Part shown: positions 32,906 through 42,031 of the stretch, piece after piece
Position numbering within the stretch: position 1 is the stretch's first letter
How the letters are laid out: every line of letters begins with the position of its first letter
Assembly (NCBI GenBank): GCA_900469475.1
Contig: UBXG01000013.1
Location: forward strand, 1-64,000
Source of the DNA: Hyphomicrobiales bacterium
GTDB taxonomy: Bacteria > Pseudomonadota > Alphaproteobacteria > Rhizobiales > Rhizobiaceae
Direction of reading: 5' to 3'
DNA: 64,000 nucleotides
Program-made: the position numbers and the translations under genes
The notes under the pieces: model-generated
What the model saw: the letters and a program-made list of their open reading frames with translations, nothing else
Databases searched by the model: none
What the model was told of the DNA's origin: nothing

Positions 32906-35900
32906 ATGAAAAAAGGTGATCATCTCTTCCTCGTCGACGGCTCCGGTTTCATTTTCCGGGCCTTTCATGCTTTGCCGCCGCTGACGCGCAAGTCCGACGG
33001 ATTGCCGGTCGGTGCCGTCTCCGGTTTCTGCAACATGCTGTGGAAGCTGCTGACTTCGGCGCGCGATACCTCCGTGGGTGTGACGCCGACGCATTTTGCC
33101 GTGATCTTCGACTATTCCTCGAAGACCTTCCGCAAGGATATCTTCCCGGAATACAAGGCTAATCGCTCGGCGCCGCCGGAAGAACTGATCCCGCAATTCG
33201 GCCTCATCCGCGAGGCGACTCGCGCCTTCAACCTGCCTTGCATCGAGACTGACGGCTTCGAGGCAGACGACATCATTGCGACCTATGCCCGACAGGCGGA
33301 GGCGGCTGGCGCCGATGTGACGATCATCTCGTCCGACAAGGATCTGATGCAGCTCGTCACCCCCATGGTCCACATGTATGACAGCATGAAGGACAAGCAG
33401 ATCGGCATTCCCGACGTGGTCGAGAAGTGGGGTGTATCGCCGGACAAGATGATCGATCTGCAAGCCATGACCGGCGACTCGGTCGACAACGTCCCCGGCA
33501 TTCCCGGCATCGGCCCGAAGACGGCGGCGCAGCTTCTGGAGGAGTTCGGCGATCTTGACACGCTGCTTGCCCGCGCCGACGAGATCAAGCAGCAGAAGCG
33601 CCGCGAAAACATCATCGCCAATGCCGAACTTGCCCGCATTTCGCGCCAGTTGGTGACGCTGAGGACGGATGTACCGCTGGAACTTGCGCTTGACGCGCTG
33701 GTGCTGGAGCCGCAGGACGGCCCGAAGCTGATCGGCTTCCTGAAGACCATGGAATTCACGACCCTGACGCGGCGCGTCGCGGAGGCCTGCGACTGCGATG
33801 CGGCGGCAATCGAGCCCGCCGTCGTCAAGATCGAATGGGGCGAGGGCGCTCATGGTCCCGATCTCGATGTTGGCGAAAATGTCAATCTTGTTGCCGGCAG
33901 CGTTGTCGAGGCCGAAGGGGCATCGGTTCCAGCGCCGTCGGCCAAGGCGCGTCTGGCTTTGGATGGCACCACAGAGCCCGAGGATCTCGCCAAGGCGCGC
34001 GCCGCAAGTTTTGCGAGCGCGCCGATCGACCATTCGAAATATGTGACCATCCGCGATATCGCCACGCTCGACCGTTGGATCGCGGATGCGCGCGAAACCG
34101 GTATCGTCGCTTTCGATACGGAAACGACCTCACTCGATGCCATGCAGGCCGAAATCGTCGGCTTCTCGATGGCGATCGCCGACAACCGCAGCGATCCCTC
34201 GGGTTCTTCCATCCGTGCCGCCTATGTGCCGCTCGCTCACAAGACCGGTATCGGCGATCTGTTGGGCGGCGGCCTGGCCGACAATCAGATCCCGTTGCGT
34301 GATGCGCTGCCGAGATTGAAGGATCTGCTGGAGGATGCCTCCATCCTCAAGATCGCGCAGAACCTCAAATACGATTACCTGCTGATGAAGCGCTACGGCA
34401 TCGAGACGCGGTCCTTCGACGACACGATGCTGCTGTCCTATGTGCTCGATGGCGGCGCCAATGCCACGCATGGCATGGACAGCCTCTCCGAGCGCTGGCT
34501 CGGCCACAAGCCGATCGCCTACAAGGACGTCGCTGGTAGCGGCAAGTCCAACGTCACCTTCGATCTCGTCGATATCGACCGCGCGACCGCCTATGCCGCT
34601 GAAGATGCCGACGTGACGCTGCGCCTCTGGCTGGTGCTGAAACCACGACTTGCGGCAGAAAAACTTTCAGTCGTCTACGAACGGTTGGAAAGGCCGCTCG
34701 TGCCAGTGCTTGCCCATATGGAGGAGCGCGGCATTACCATCGACCGGCAGATCCTTTCCCGCCTTTCCGGCGAGCTGGCGCAGGGTGCCGCCGCCTTGGA
34801 AGACGAGATCTACAATCTGGCCGGCGAGCGCTTCAATATCGGCTCGCCGAAGCAGCTCGGCGATATCCTTTTCGGCAAGATGGGGTTGGCCGGTGGCAGC
34901 AAGACCAAGACGGGGCAATGGTCGACCTCGGCACAGGTGCTGGAGGACCTGGCGGCGGCCGGCTTCGAGTTGCCGCGCAAGATCGTCGACTGGCGCCAGC
35001 TCACCAAGCTGAAATCCACCTATACGGATGCGTTGCCGAGCTATGTCCATCCCGAGACCAAGCGCGTCCACACCTCCTATTCGCTGGCCTCGACCACGAC
35101 CGGGCGCCTCTCCTCCTCCGAGCCCAACCTGCAGAATATTCCGGTGCGCACGGCGGAAGGCCGCAAGATCCGAACGGCCTTCATTTCGACGCCGGGCCAC
35201 AAGCTCGTCTCGGCCGACTACAGTCAGATCGAACTGCGCGTTCTGGCGCATGTCGCCGATATCCCGCAGCTCAAGCAGGCCTTCGAGGACGGCATCGACA
35301 TTCACGCGATGACCGCATCCGAAATGTTCGGCGTGCCGGTAGATGGGATGCCAAGTGAGGTGCGCCGCCGCGCCAAGGCGATCAACTTCGGCATCATCTA
35401 CGGCATTTCCGCCTTCGGACTGGCAAACCAGCTCTCGATCGAGCGCTCGGAAGCAGGCGACTATATCAAGAGGTATTTCGAGCGCTTCCCCGGCATCCGC
35501 GATTACATGGAAGGCGCCAAGCAGGCGGCGCGCGACAAGGGCTATGTCGAGACCATCTTCGGCCGCCGCATCCATTTCCCGGAAATCCGTTCGTCCAACC
35601 CCTCCGTCCGCGCCTTCAACGAACGCGCCTCAATCAATGCGCCGATCCAGGGATCGGCCGCCGATGTCATCCGCCGCGCCATGATCAAGATGGAGCCGGC
35701 TCTGGCCGCGGCCGGGCTCGGCGATCGTGTGCGCATGCTCCTGCAGGTGCACGACGAACTGATCTTCGAAGTCGAGGATGCCGATGTCGAGCGCACGACA
35801 CCGATCATCGTATCGGTCATGGAAAACGCCGCCATGCCGGCGGTCGATATGGCCGTGCCGCTAAAGGTCGATGCGCGCGCCGCCCACAATTGGGATGAGG

Positions 35901-35908
35901 CGCATTGA
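32906..35908 (+). CDS. polA: DNA polymerase I
   Basis: Pol I fills gaps after primer removal and during repair. The 1000-residue protein has the full three-domain layout: a 5' nuclease (about 1-290) starting FLVDGSGFIFRAFHALP, a 3'-5' exonuclease (about 370-570) with the metal pair in FDTETTS, and the polymerase (about 600-1000). Polymerase motif A is ADYSQIELRVLAH (near 770), motif B RRRAKAINFGIIYG (near 820) and motif C QVHDELIFEV (near 948). I chose the ATG at 32906; an upstream in-frame TTG would add ten atypical residues. It is larger than the E. coli enzyme because of an insert between the nuclease and exonuclease domains. Confidence 0.97.
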   Translation: MKKGDHLFLVDGSGFIFRAFHALPPLTRKSDGLPVGAVSGFCNMLWKLLTSARDTSVGVTPTHFAVIFDYSSKTFRKDIFPEYKANRSAPPEELIPQFGLIREATRAFNLPCIETDGFEADDIIATYARQAEAAGADVTIISSDKDLMQLVTPMVHMYDSMKDKQIGIPDVVEKWGVSPDKMIDLQAMTGDSVDNVPGIPGIGPKTAAQLLEEFGDLDTLLARADEIKQQKRRENIIANAELARISRQLVTLRTDVPLELALDALVLEPQDGPKLIGFLKTMEFTTLTRRVAEACDCDAAAIEPAVVKIEWGEGAHGPDLDVGENVNLVAGSVVEAEGASVPAPSAKARLALDGTTEPEDLAKARAASFASAPIDHSKYVTIRDIATLDRWIADARETGIVAFDTETTSLDAMQAEIVGFSMAIADNRSDPSGSSIRAAYVPLAHKTGIGDLLGGGLADNQIPLRDALPRLKDLLEDASILKIAQNLKYDYLLMKRYGIETRSFDDTMLLSYVLDGGANATHGMDSLSERWLGHKPIAYKDVAGSGKSNVTFDLVDIDRATAYAAEDADVTLRLWLVLKPRLAAEKLSVVYERLERPLVPVLAHMEERGITIDRQILSRLSGELAQGAAALEDEIYNLAGERFNIGSPKQLGDILFGKMGLAGGSKTKTGQWSTSAQVLEDLAAAGFELPRKIVDWRQLTKLKSTYTDALPSYVHPETKRVHTSYSLASTTTGRLSSSEPNLQNIPVRTAEGRKIRTAFISTPGHKLVSADYSQIELRVLAHVADIPQLKQAFEDGIDIHAMTASEMFGVPVDGMPSEVRRRAKAINFGIIYGISAFGLANQLSIERSEAGDYIKRYFERFPGIRDYMEGAKQAARDKGYVETIFGRRIHFPEIRSSNPSVRAFNERASINAPIQGSAADVIRRAMIKMEPALAAAGLGDRVRMLLQVHDELIFEVEDADVERTTPIIVSVMENAAMPAVDMAVPLKVDARAAHNWDEAH

Positions 35909-35950
35909 GGCTATATCGGGTGTCGCATTCCTAAGTCGGTGAAATTGCTT

Positions 35951-35970
35951 TCTCGCCGCCAAGGGCGAGA
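35951..35970 (-). terminator. Weak hairpin between convergent polA and phnN
   Basis: TCTCGCC and GGCGAGA pair around a 6-nt loop, with AAAG after it on one side only. The stem is short and lacks a T-run, so termination is uncertain. Confidence 0.3.
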
Positions 35971-35989
35971 TTGGGCAGCTTAAATACTC

Positions 35990-36595
35990 TTATTTGCCGA
36001 TCAGCATTTCCAGCACCGAAATAATGGCGCGCTCGGCCTCTTCGAGCGTGCCGCTATTGTCGATATCGGCGACGTCGTAGCTGCCCTCAACGGTCAGCGA
36101 GCTTCTTTCCAGCCGCTTCAGCACGTCTTCGCGGCTCTCGCGTCCGCGCGCCATCAACCGCTCGGCCAGCACTTCGCGTGTCGCCGTGATGTTGATGACC
36201 TTCAGACGTGGAAATGCGCTCTGGAAGTGATGCAGCGCCGAGCGTGAGCCATTGGCGATCACCAGATGGCCCTGCGCAAGCTCGTCGAAGACGTCGGCCG
36301 GAATGCCATATTTCAGGCCGTGCGCTTCCCAGGAGACGGCGAAGGCGCCGGCCTGTTCCATCGCATCGAAATCGGCGTCGGAGACGCTTCTGTGGTCTTC
36401 GTTACCAGCATCGCCGTCGCGCGTAATGACGCGGCGAACGAAGTGGACATCCGGCCGGCCGGCAAAATGCTGGGCGGCCAGATTCATCAGCGTATCCTTG
36501 CCGGCACCGCTCGGGCCGACGACGACGGCGAGCGTGCCCGCTGTCGCATCCGTCAGGCCGAGATTAGCCGGCTCGAGATTGGCGCTTGCGCTCAT
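35990..36595 (-). CDS. phnN: Ribose 1,5-bisphosphate phosphokinase PhnN
   Basis: PhnN phosphorylates ribose 1,5-bisphosphate to PRPP at the end of the C-P lyase pathway, returning ribose to nucleotide synthesis. The 201-residue product has a guanylate-kinase-like P-loop, VVGPSGAGKDT, near residue 27 and the ITATREVLAERLMARGRES segment that follows in the family. Its ATG overlaps the phnM stop (ATGA), so the two are translationally coupled. It is the last gene of the uptake-finishing unit phnC to phnN and converges with polA. Domain length is normal. Confidence 0.93.
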   Translation of the reverse strand: MSASANLEPANLGLTDATAGTLAVVVGPSGAGKDTLMNLAAQHFAGRPDVHFVRRVITRDGDAGNEDHRSVSDADFDAMEQAGAFAVSWEAHGLKYGIPADVFDELAQGHLVIANGSRSALHHFQSAFPRLKVINITATREVLAERLMARGRESREDVLKRLERSSLTVEGSYDVADIDNSGTLEEAERAIISVLEMLIGK

Positions 36596-37731
36596 GCCAC
36601 CCGGCGTCCTTCCCGCCAGACGGAGCGCGTAACCGGAACGCCATGATCGCGACGGACGCGCACGAGATCAGCGCGCAGGCCCTCTGCGATGCGGCCGCGG
36701 TCGTTCAGGCTAACGGTCCTTGCGGGCGTCGCCGTCACCATGGCGATCGCCTGCGGCAGCGAAATGCCCTCGACTTCGTCCGCGAGAATGAAGGGTGCAT
36801 GCAACAGGCTGAGCGGCACGTAATCGGAGGAAAGTACATCGAGTACGCCGAGTTCGGCCAGATCACGGGCGGCGATATTGCCCGAATGCGACTTGCCGCG
36901 CACGATATTGGGTGCGCCCATCAGCACGCTCATGCCGGCACCGTGGGAAGCCTTGGCGGCATCGATACTGGTCGGGAACTCCGCCAGGCGAACGCCGTAG
37001 TTGATGGCTTCGTCGACATGGGCGAGCGTCGCGTCGTCATGGCTGGCAACCGTTATGCCGCGTTCGGCGCAGACCTTGGAGATCGCGTCGCGATGCGGCG
37101 TGGCATATTTGGCCGATTCCTCCTGGCGCTTGGCGACGAACTTGGCAAAGGCTTCGTCGCTGAGCCCGCGCTTCTTCTGATAGTAGAAGATGTACTGATC
37201 CATGGTCTGGAACTGGCGCTGGCCCGGTGCATGGTCCATCAGCGAAACCAGACGGACGTAAGGGTCCTTCTCGAAATCCTGGAAGTGGTCGAGCACGTTG
37301 TCGGAGGAGACTTCGCAGCGCAGGTGGATCAGGTGATCGGCGCGCAGGCGATCTTCGCTTTGGGCCGCCTGGATGGCATCGGCCATATCGCGCATCTCGC
37401 CCTTTTCGAAACCACCGTCCTCGTCCGAGCCCATGCGCAGGCAGTCGAACACGGTCGTAATGCCCGAGGTGACGATCTGCGCATCATGCGCCTGGATCGC
37501 CGCCGTCTTGTTCCAGCGAACGCCCGGGCGAGGGGAATAATGTGCCTCCAGATGGTCGGTATGCAGCTCGACCAGGCCGGGGATCAGATAATCGCCCTCG
37601 AAATCATCGCCGATATCGGACTTGCCTTCGGAGATGGCGGCAATGCGACCGTCACGGATCAGCACGGAACCTTCGACGATCTTGTCTTCGAGGACGATGC
37701 GGGCGTTGGAAAGGACGGTTTCTTTGGTCAT
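36592..37731 (-). CDS. phnM: Alpha-D-ribose 1-methylphosphonate 5-triphosphate diphosphatase PhnM
   Basis: PhnM removes pyrophosphate from the triphosphate made by PhnGHI(L), giving ribose 1-phosphonate 5-phosphate for PhnJ. The 379-residue amidohydrolase has the metal site LIPGLVELHTDHLEAHYSPRPGV near its N-terminus (the family HTDHLE form), VASHDDAT in the middle and SSDYVP near the end. It lies 16 bases after the DUF1045 gene and overlaps phnN. Its start is the ATG at 37731. All known catalytic marks appear intact. Confidence 0.95.
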   Translation of the reverse strand: MTKETVLSNARIVLEDKIVEGSVLIRDGRIAAISEGKSDIGDDFEGDYLIPGLVELHTDHLEAHYSPRPGVRWNKTAAIQAHDAQIVTSGITTVFDCLRMGSDEDGGFEKGEMRDMADAIQAAQSEDRLRADHLIHLRCEVSSDNVLDHFQDFEKDPYVRLVSLMDHAPGQRQFQTMDQYIFYYQKKRGLSDEAFAKFVAKRQEESAKYATPHRDAISKVCAERGITVASHDDATLAHVDEAINYGVRLAEFPTSIDAAKASHGAGMSVLMGAPNIVRGKSHSGNIAARDLAELGVLDVLSSDYVPLSLLHAPFILADEVEGISLPQAIAMVTATPARTVSLNDRGRIAEGLRADLVRVRRDHGVPVTRSVWREGRRVA

Positions 37732-37746
37732 ATCGGCTCTTTCATA

Positions 37747-38433
37747 TTAGGCGCCGGCAAGCGGCAGCCAGGAACGGACGGTAAAGGGAGCGCCACGCTC
37801 TTCTTCGACGAAGACGGCGAGGCCGGAAATATCGAGCGGCTTGCCGGTATGTTCGGCGAAGCGATGGCGCAGAATTTCCTGTAGTTCGGGTTGACGCTCC
37901 GTGGGAACCCGACCGGTCAGCGTCATGTGGAAACGGAACTCGTCATTGACATAAGGATAGCCCCAGCGCAGCAGATTGGCGCGCTGCGGCTCCGTCAAGC
38001 CTTCCGGCTTGCGCCTTGCGATGTCATGGTCCGAAAGCGGTGCGCGCAAAGGCTCGAAGGTTTCCACGACGCGCGAGGCGAAATCCTGTAATGGCTCGTA
38101 AACGGTGCTGGGCACGAGCGCGAAGAAATGGCCGAGCTGGCCAAGCACAAGCTCCGGAATGGTGAAAGCCTTGGTCTGCGAGGCGAATTCGGCGGCGACT
38201 TCGAGGAGATCGCGCTCGGTCACCGAAGCGGCTAGCTCGAACGGCGCCTTCAGCGTGGCATGGAAGCCGTAGCGGCGCGGATCGGCCGTCAGTTCGGCAT
38301 GACCTTCCGGCAGCGGCGCCATGGCCTTGTCGGAAAAAATCTCATTCGAAAATGCATCACGGCCCAGCCAGCGGGCGGCAAGCGATGTCAACGGATCTTC
38401 TTTGGGCGGCGTGAAATAGAGAGCATAGCGCAA
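37747..38433 (-). CDS. DUF1045 2H-phosphoesterase of the phosphonate operon
   Basis: This 228-residue protein belongs to the DUF1045 family (TIGR03223, putative phosphonate metabolism protein). Two H-x-T motifs (FHATLKAPF and FHMTLTGRV) mark the 2H phosphoesterase fold, which hydrolyses cyclic phosphodiesters. It lies between phnE and phnM in the operon, where E. coli has phnP elsewhere, and phnP is absent here. So it may open the cyclic 1,2-phosphate of ribose 5-phosphate made by C-P lyase. The start appears to be a TTG at 38433, behind AAGGAA; no ATG suits the family N-terminus RYALYFTPP. Function is inferred from fold and context. Confidence 0.84.
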   Translation of the reverse strand: MRYALYFTPPKEDPLTSLAARWLGRDAFSNEIFSDKAMAPLPEGHAELTADPRRYGFHATLKAPFELAASVTERDLLEVAAEFASQTKAFTIPELVLGQLGHFFALVPSTVYEPLQDFASRVVETFEPLRAPLSDHDIARRKPEGLTEPQRANLLRWGYPYVNDEFRFHMTLTGRVPTERQPELQEILRHRFAEHTGKPLDISGLAVFVEEERGAPFTVRSWLPLAGA

Positions 38434-38622
38434 GGCTGCATTCCTTGGAAAAATCGGCTGCGCGGGACACTGTTGGGTGATTTGCGACAAACCGCAAGAG
38501 CAGCAAGGCACCAACGGTCCGAATCCGGCTAAAGCCAGCTTGACCGTTGCGGTCTTGCCGGCCTGCGCTACCGGATTCCCGTGACAGAATGATGATGCGT
38601 AATGATTTTTTCCCGATCTTTT

Positions 38623-39969
38623 TTATTTCGCTCGCGCACCCATCAGCCGCGAACGCAAGGCGTTGGATGCGGCATCGAACAGGAAGACGACGATCAGGAT
38701 CAACAGCACCATATAGGCGACGTTTTCCCAGTTCGCGTTGGTGCGCATCGCTTCCCAAAGTTTGAGCCCGATACCGCCCGCGCCGACGGCGCCGATGATG
38801 GTCGCGCCGCGCACGTTCGATTCCCACTGGTAGAGCGTCTGGCTGACGATGACAGGAACGATCTGCGGCATGATGCCGTAGCGATGCACGAGAATGGTCG
38901 GCGAGCCGGTGGATTTCACGCCCTCGCGCGGCTTGTTGTCGATATTCTCCAGGCCTTCGGAATAGAGCTTGCCGAGCGTACCCGTCTCGGTGAGGAAGAT
39001 TGCGCCGCTGCCGGCGAGCGGGCCGGGGCCGAAGGCGCGGGTCAGGAACAGCGCCCAGATCAGCATATCCACCGAGCGCAGGAAGTCGAAGAGGCGTTTC
39101 AGTATCTGGTTGAGCAGCCGGTTCGGCGTGATGTTGCGAGCCGCCAGGAAGGCGAGCGGAAATGCTACGAGCGACCCGAGGAGTGTTCCGAGGAACGCCA
39201 TGACGATGGTCTGGAACAGCTTGGTCCAGACGTCGCCATGCTGCCACGCGCCATTGTTCCAGATATTGTCGAAGGCCAGTGAGAGGTTGGACTGGGCAGG
39301 GTCCAGCCGCGGCCCCGAAACGATCAGGCTGATGACTTCGCTCGCCGGCTTGTCGAAGAAGGGCGAATGTGTGTCGAACACGAAGTTGGCCCAGCCGAGG
39401 AAACGCTTGCGGATCTTCACGCGATCAGTGGAAATGCTGGCATCGCCGGCAAAGCCGAGATTGACCAGGATGTTGTCGTCATAAACGGTCATCCAGCTGG
39501 GTACGGGCTCGGAGCCGACGATCTTCGGCGCATCGCCGGCGATATCGATCGGGATCGTAATGCCGTGCGCAGTCACGATAGCCTGCGTTTTGGTTACGGT
39601 TACCGTGCGGCTCGTGCCGCTGACGGAAACGGTCATGCTGCCATCGGGGTTGGTCTTGACCCAGTCAGGATGCGGATTGTCGCCCAAAGGCGAAAAGCGC
39701 GGATACTTAATGGTGATCTTGTCGCCGGAGATGCGGAATTCCGGCTGCACGTCATAGCTCACCCATTCGCTAAGATAGATCCCGACGCGCTCCCAATGTG
39801 CTTCCGAAATGACCTTCGGCAGATCGAAGAACCAGACTGCATAAATGCCGTAGAGGACAATGCCGATGAACATCATCAGCGCACCGAAGCGCTGGCGGAA
39901 GGACCGGTGAAGAACCTCCGGATAGCGCGCTTCGATTTCCTGCATGCGGCTGGCGTCGATGATGGACAT
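38623..39969 (-). CDS. phnE: Phosphonate ABC transporter permease PhnE (second copy)
   Basis: This is one of two PhnE permeases for phosphonate uptake. The 448-residue product has a hydrophobic helix near residue 25, an unusually long extra-membrane region (about 60-250) rich in beta-type sequence, and then the five- to six-helix permease domain with an EAA-like GVKSTGSPTILVHRYGIMP loop. The long insert is typical of the second PhnE of rhizobia. A GAGGTTGA site precedes the ATG at 39969, 9 bases after the first phnE stop. It is followed by the DUF1045 gene after about 190 bases. Confidence 0.9.
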   Translation of the reverse strand: MSIIDASRMQEIEARYPEVLHRSFRQRFGALMMFIGIVLYGIYAVWFFDLPKVISEAHWERVGIYLSEWVSYDVQPEFRISGDKITIKYPRFSPLGDNPHPDWVKTNPDGSMTVSVSGTSRTVTVTKTQAIVTAHGITIPIDIAGDAPKIVGSEPVPSWMTVYDDNILVNLGFAGDASISTDRVKIRKRFLGWANFVFDTHSPFFDKPASEVISLIVSGPRLDPAQSNLSLAFDNIWNNGAWQHGDVWTKLFQTIVMAFLGTLLGSLVAFPLAFLAARNITPNRLLNQILKRLFDFLRSVDMLIWALFLTRAFGPGPLAGSGAIFLTETGTLGKLYSEGLENIDNKPREGVKSTGSPTILVHRYGIMPQIVPVIVSQTLYQWESNVRGATIIGAVGAGGIGLKLWEAMRTNANWENVAYMVLLILIVVFLFDAASNALRSRLMGARAK

Positions 39970-39977
39970 GGTCAACC

Positions 39978-40958
39978 TCAATGCTGCAAAAGGAAGGCAT
40001 GTTCGCCCACCAGACGGCGGCGGAGCCATGCGGAAAATTGGTCGACGGCGATGATCGTCAGGAAGAGAAGCAGCACCAGCGCCAATGTCTTGGCGCCGAA
40101 ACCGCGTGAAATCGCAAGTTTGAGCTCTTCACCGATACCGCCGCCGCCGACGGCTCCGATGATGGTGGAGGCGCGAACGTTGATCTCCAGACGCAGCAGC
40201 GCGTAGGACATGAAGTTCGGCAGCACTTGCGGCAGGGCGGCAAAGCGGACGCGCTCGCTCCAGCTCGCGCCGACGGCGCGCATGCCCTCGTCCGGTTTCA
40301 TGTCGATGTTCTCGACCACTTCGTAGAAGAGCTTGCCGAGCGCGCCGATCGTATGCAGGCCGACGGCGATGATGGCCGCGATCGGGCCGATCGACAGGAT
40401 CGCCGAAAACAATCCGGCAATGACGATCTCGGGAAAAGCCCGCAGAAGTTCCATGATACGCTTGGTCACCAGACGAATCGGATTGGATGGCGACATGTTG
40501 CGAGCGGCAAAGAAGCTCAAAGGCACGGCGAAGACGACGCCGATGATGGTCGATACCAGCGCTACGTTGATCGTGATGATCATCAGCTCGAAATATTCAG
40601 GGATATAGAAATCGCCCCAGACATAGACGCGGCCGAGCGGGAAATTGAACTCCTCACCGCCGGCGCCATTGGCTCCGTTCGGGCTCGGCAGGTCGAAGAG
40701 CGCGCGATAGACGTCGGACCAGTCCTTTGGAATGAGCCAGCTCAGGAAATCGAAGAGATGCGGCAGGCGGTCAAAGAAATGGCCGGCGTTGTTTTCGTCG
40801 GCGAAGCGCACCGAGCTGACGAAGGCGGCGAGCAGGATCACGAGGCCGATGCCGGTGTAGAGGCGGCGCTTGGCCACCATCTTGCTCCAGGCGTCGCCGA
40901 TCTCCTTGGCGCTCTGTGGCGCGCTCTGCATGTTCGGGTGCGTATCGGCGATCGTCAT
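39978..40958 (-). CDS. phnE: Phosphonate ABC transporter permease PhnE (first copy)
   Basis: This 326-residue inner-membrane permease is the first PhnE. It has six hydrophobic segments. The EAA loop reads GMRAVGASWSERVRFAALPQVLP, close to the PhnE consensus. The ATG at 40958 fits the family N-terminus (MTIADTHPN). It follows phnD after 66 bases that contain a strong hairpin, which suggests that less permease than binding protein is made. It lies next to the second, longer phnE. PhnE pairs form heterodimers in systems of this type, by inference. Confidence 0.92.
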   Translation of the reverse strand: MTIADTHPNMQSAPQSAKEIGDAWSKMVAKRRLYTGIGLVILLAAFVSSVRFADENNAGHFFDRLPHLFDFLSWLIPKDWSDVYRALFDLPSPNGANGAGGEEFNFPLGRVYVWGDFYIPEYFELMIITINVALVSTIIGVVFAVPLSFFAARNMSPSNPIRLVTKRIMELLRAFPEIVIAGLFSAILSIGPIAAIIAVGLHTIGALGKLFYEVVENIDMKPDEGMRAVGASWSERVRFAALPQVLPNFMSYALLRLEINVRASTIIGAVGGGGIGEELKLAISRGFGAKTLALVLLLFLTIIAVDQFSAWLRRRLVGEHAFLLQH

Positions 40959-40980
40959 GAAGTCAAGCCTCTGTGAATAG

Positions 40981-41007
40981 CAAAAGGGCGGCCGTTGCCG
41001 GCCGCCC
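40981..41007 (-). terminator. Partial terminator between phnD and phnE
   Basis: GGGCGGCCG and CGGCCGCCC pair around a 4-nt loop and are followed by TTTTG on the minus strand. As in the iron operon, it would give more binding protein than permease. Confidence 0.65.
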
Positions 41008-41024
41008 AATTATCGGAATGCGGA

Positions 41025-41936
41025 TCAGCCGCCGATGGCAGCTTTGCGAACGTCGATGACGGCGTTGTAGAAATCCGGGGTAACCTTGACGTAGCCCTTG
41101 AAGTCGCCGCCTTCGATGGCGTTGAAGCACTTGGCGTCGGCCGTCGGGAGCTTCATGAAGAAGTCCGTCAGCTTCGTCTGCCATTCGGTGCCGAGAGCGT
41201 TGCGAACGACGAGCGGGCCGTTCGGGATCAGCGGAGAACGCCATACTTCGACGAGCTTGTTCGGATCTACGGCGCCCTTGTCGACTTCCTTGCGGAAGGT
41301 GCCGGAGGTGAAGCCGTCCTTGAAATCGCCAACGCCCGAGGAATCGTCGACAGCGACGTCGACCTTGCCGTCATAGGCGGCGAGCAGGTTGTTTTCATGG
41401 CCGCCGTTGAACTGGGTCGAGCCGAAGAACTTGTCGTTCGGCACGCCGGTGGTCTTCGGAATCTGCGTCAGCGGAACGAGGTAGCCCGAGGTGGAGTCCG
41501 GATCGGCGTAGCCGAGCTTCTTGCCCTTGGCGTCCATGATCGTCTTAATGCCGGAAGACTTGAGGGCGAGGCCGATCGAGTAGTAGCCGGTGGAGCCGTC
41601 GGTCTGCTGCGTGGTCAGGATCGGGGTAACGGCCTTCGGGTCCTTAATGGCGACGGCTGCATAGCCGGAAGCGCCGAGTTCGGCGAAGTCGAGCGTGCCG
41701 CCGAGCAGGCCCTGGATAACGCCGTTATAGTCGGCAGCCGGGAACAGCGAAACCTTCTCGAAACCGAATTCCTTCTTCAGGTGGTCGGAAAGGCAGGCGT
41801 AATTGCGCAGGCGGTCGGCTTCGTTTTCGCCGCCGAGAATGCCGATGCGGAATTCCTTGAGGTCTGCTGCGTTGGCAGCAGCGCCGGCTGCGAGCGCAAC
41901 CAGCGCCGTAGCGGCAAAAAGTGCTTTCTTCAACAT
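41025..41936 (-). CDS. phnD: Phosphonate ABC transporter substrate-binding protein PhnD
   Basis: PhnD is the periplasmic phosphonate receptor. The 303-residue product has a signal peptide ending near ANAADLKEF, about residue 24. The mature fold starts with EFRIGILGGENEADRL, the family form of the ligand-binding loop. A PhnD-type segment GASGYAAVA contacts the phosphonate group in homologues. It begins at the ATG at 41936, 95 bases after the phnC stop. A partial terminator follows it. Ligand range (2-aminoethylphosphonate, methylphosphonate or others) is not predictable here. Confidence 0.93.
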   Translation of the reverse strand: MLKKALFAATALVALAAGAAANAADLKEFRIGILGGENEADRLRNYACLSDHLKKEFGFEKVSLFPAADYNGVIQGLLGGTLDFAELGASGYAAVAIKDPKAVTPILTTQQTDGSTGYYSIGLALKSSGIKTIMDAKGKKLGYADPDSTSGYLVPLTQIPKTTGVPNDKFFGSTQFNGGHENNLLAAYDGKVDVAVDDSSGVGDFKDGFTSGTFRKEVDKGAVDPNKLVEVWRSPLIPNGPLVVRNALGTEWQTKLTDFFMKLPTADAKCFNAIEGGDFKGYVKVTPDFYNAVIDVRKAAIGG

Positions 41937-42031
41937 GGGTTCGTCTCCTGATTAACCGGTGTCCCCGGATGTCTTCGATCTGATAGAAGAAATGCGCCCT
42001 TGACGCGGGCCTTCGATCCCGGCCGTCCCTC

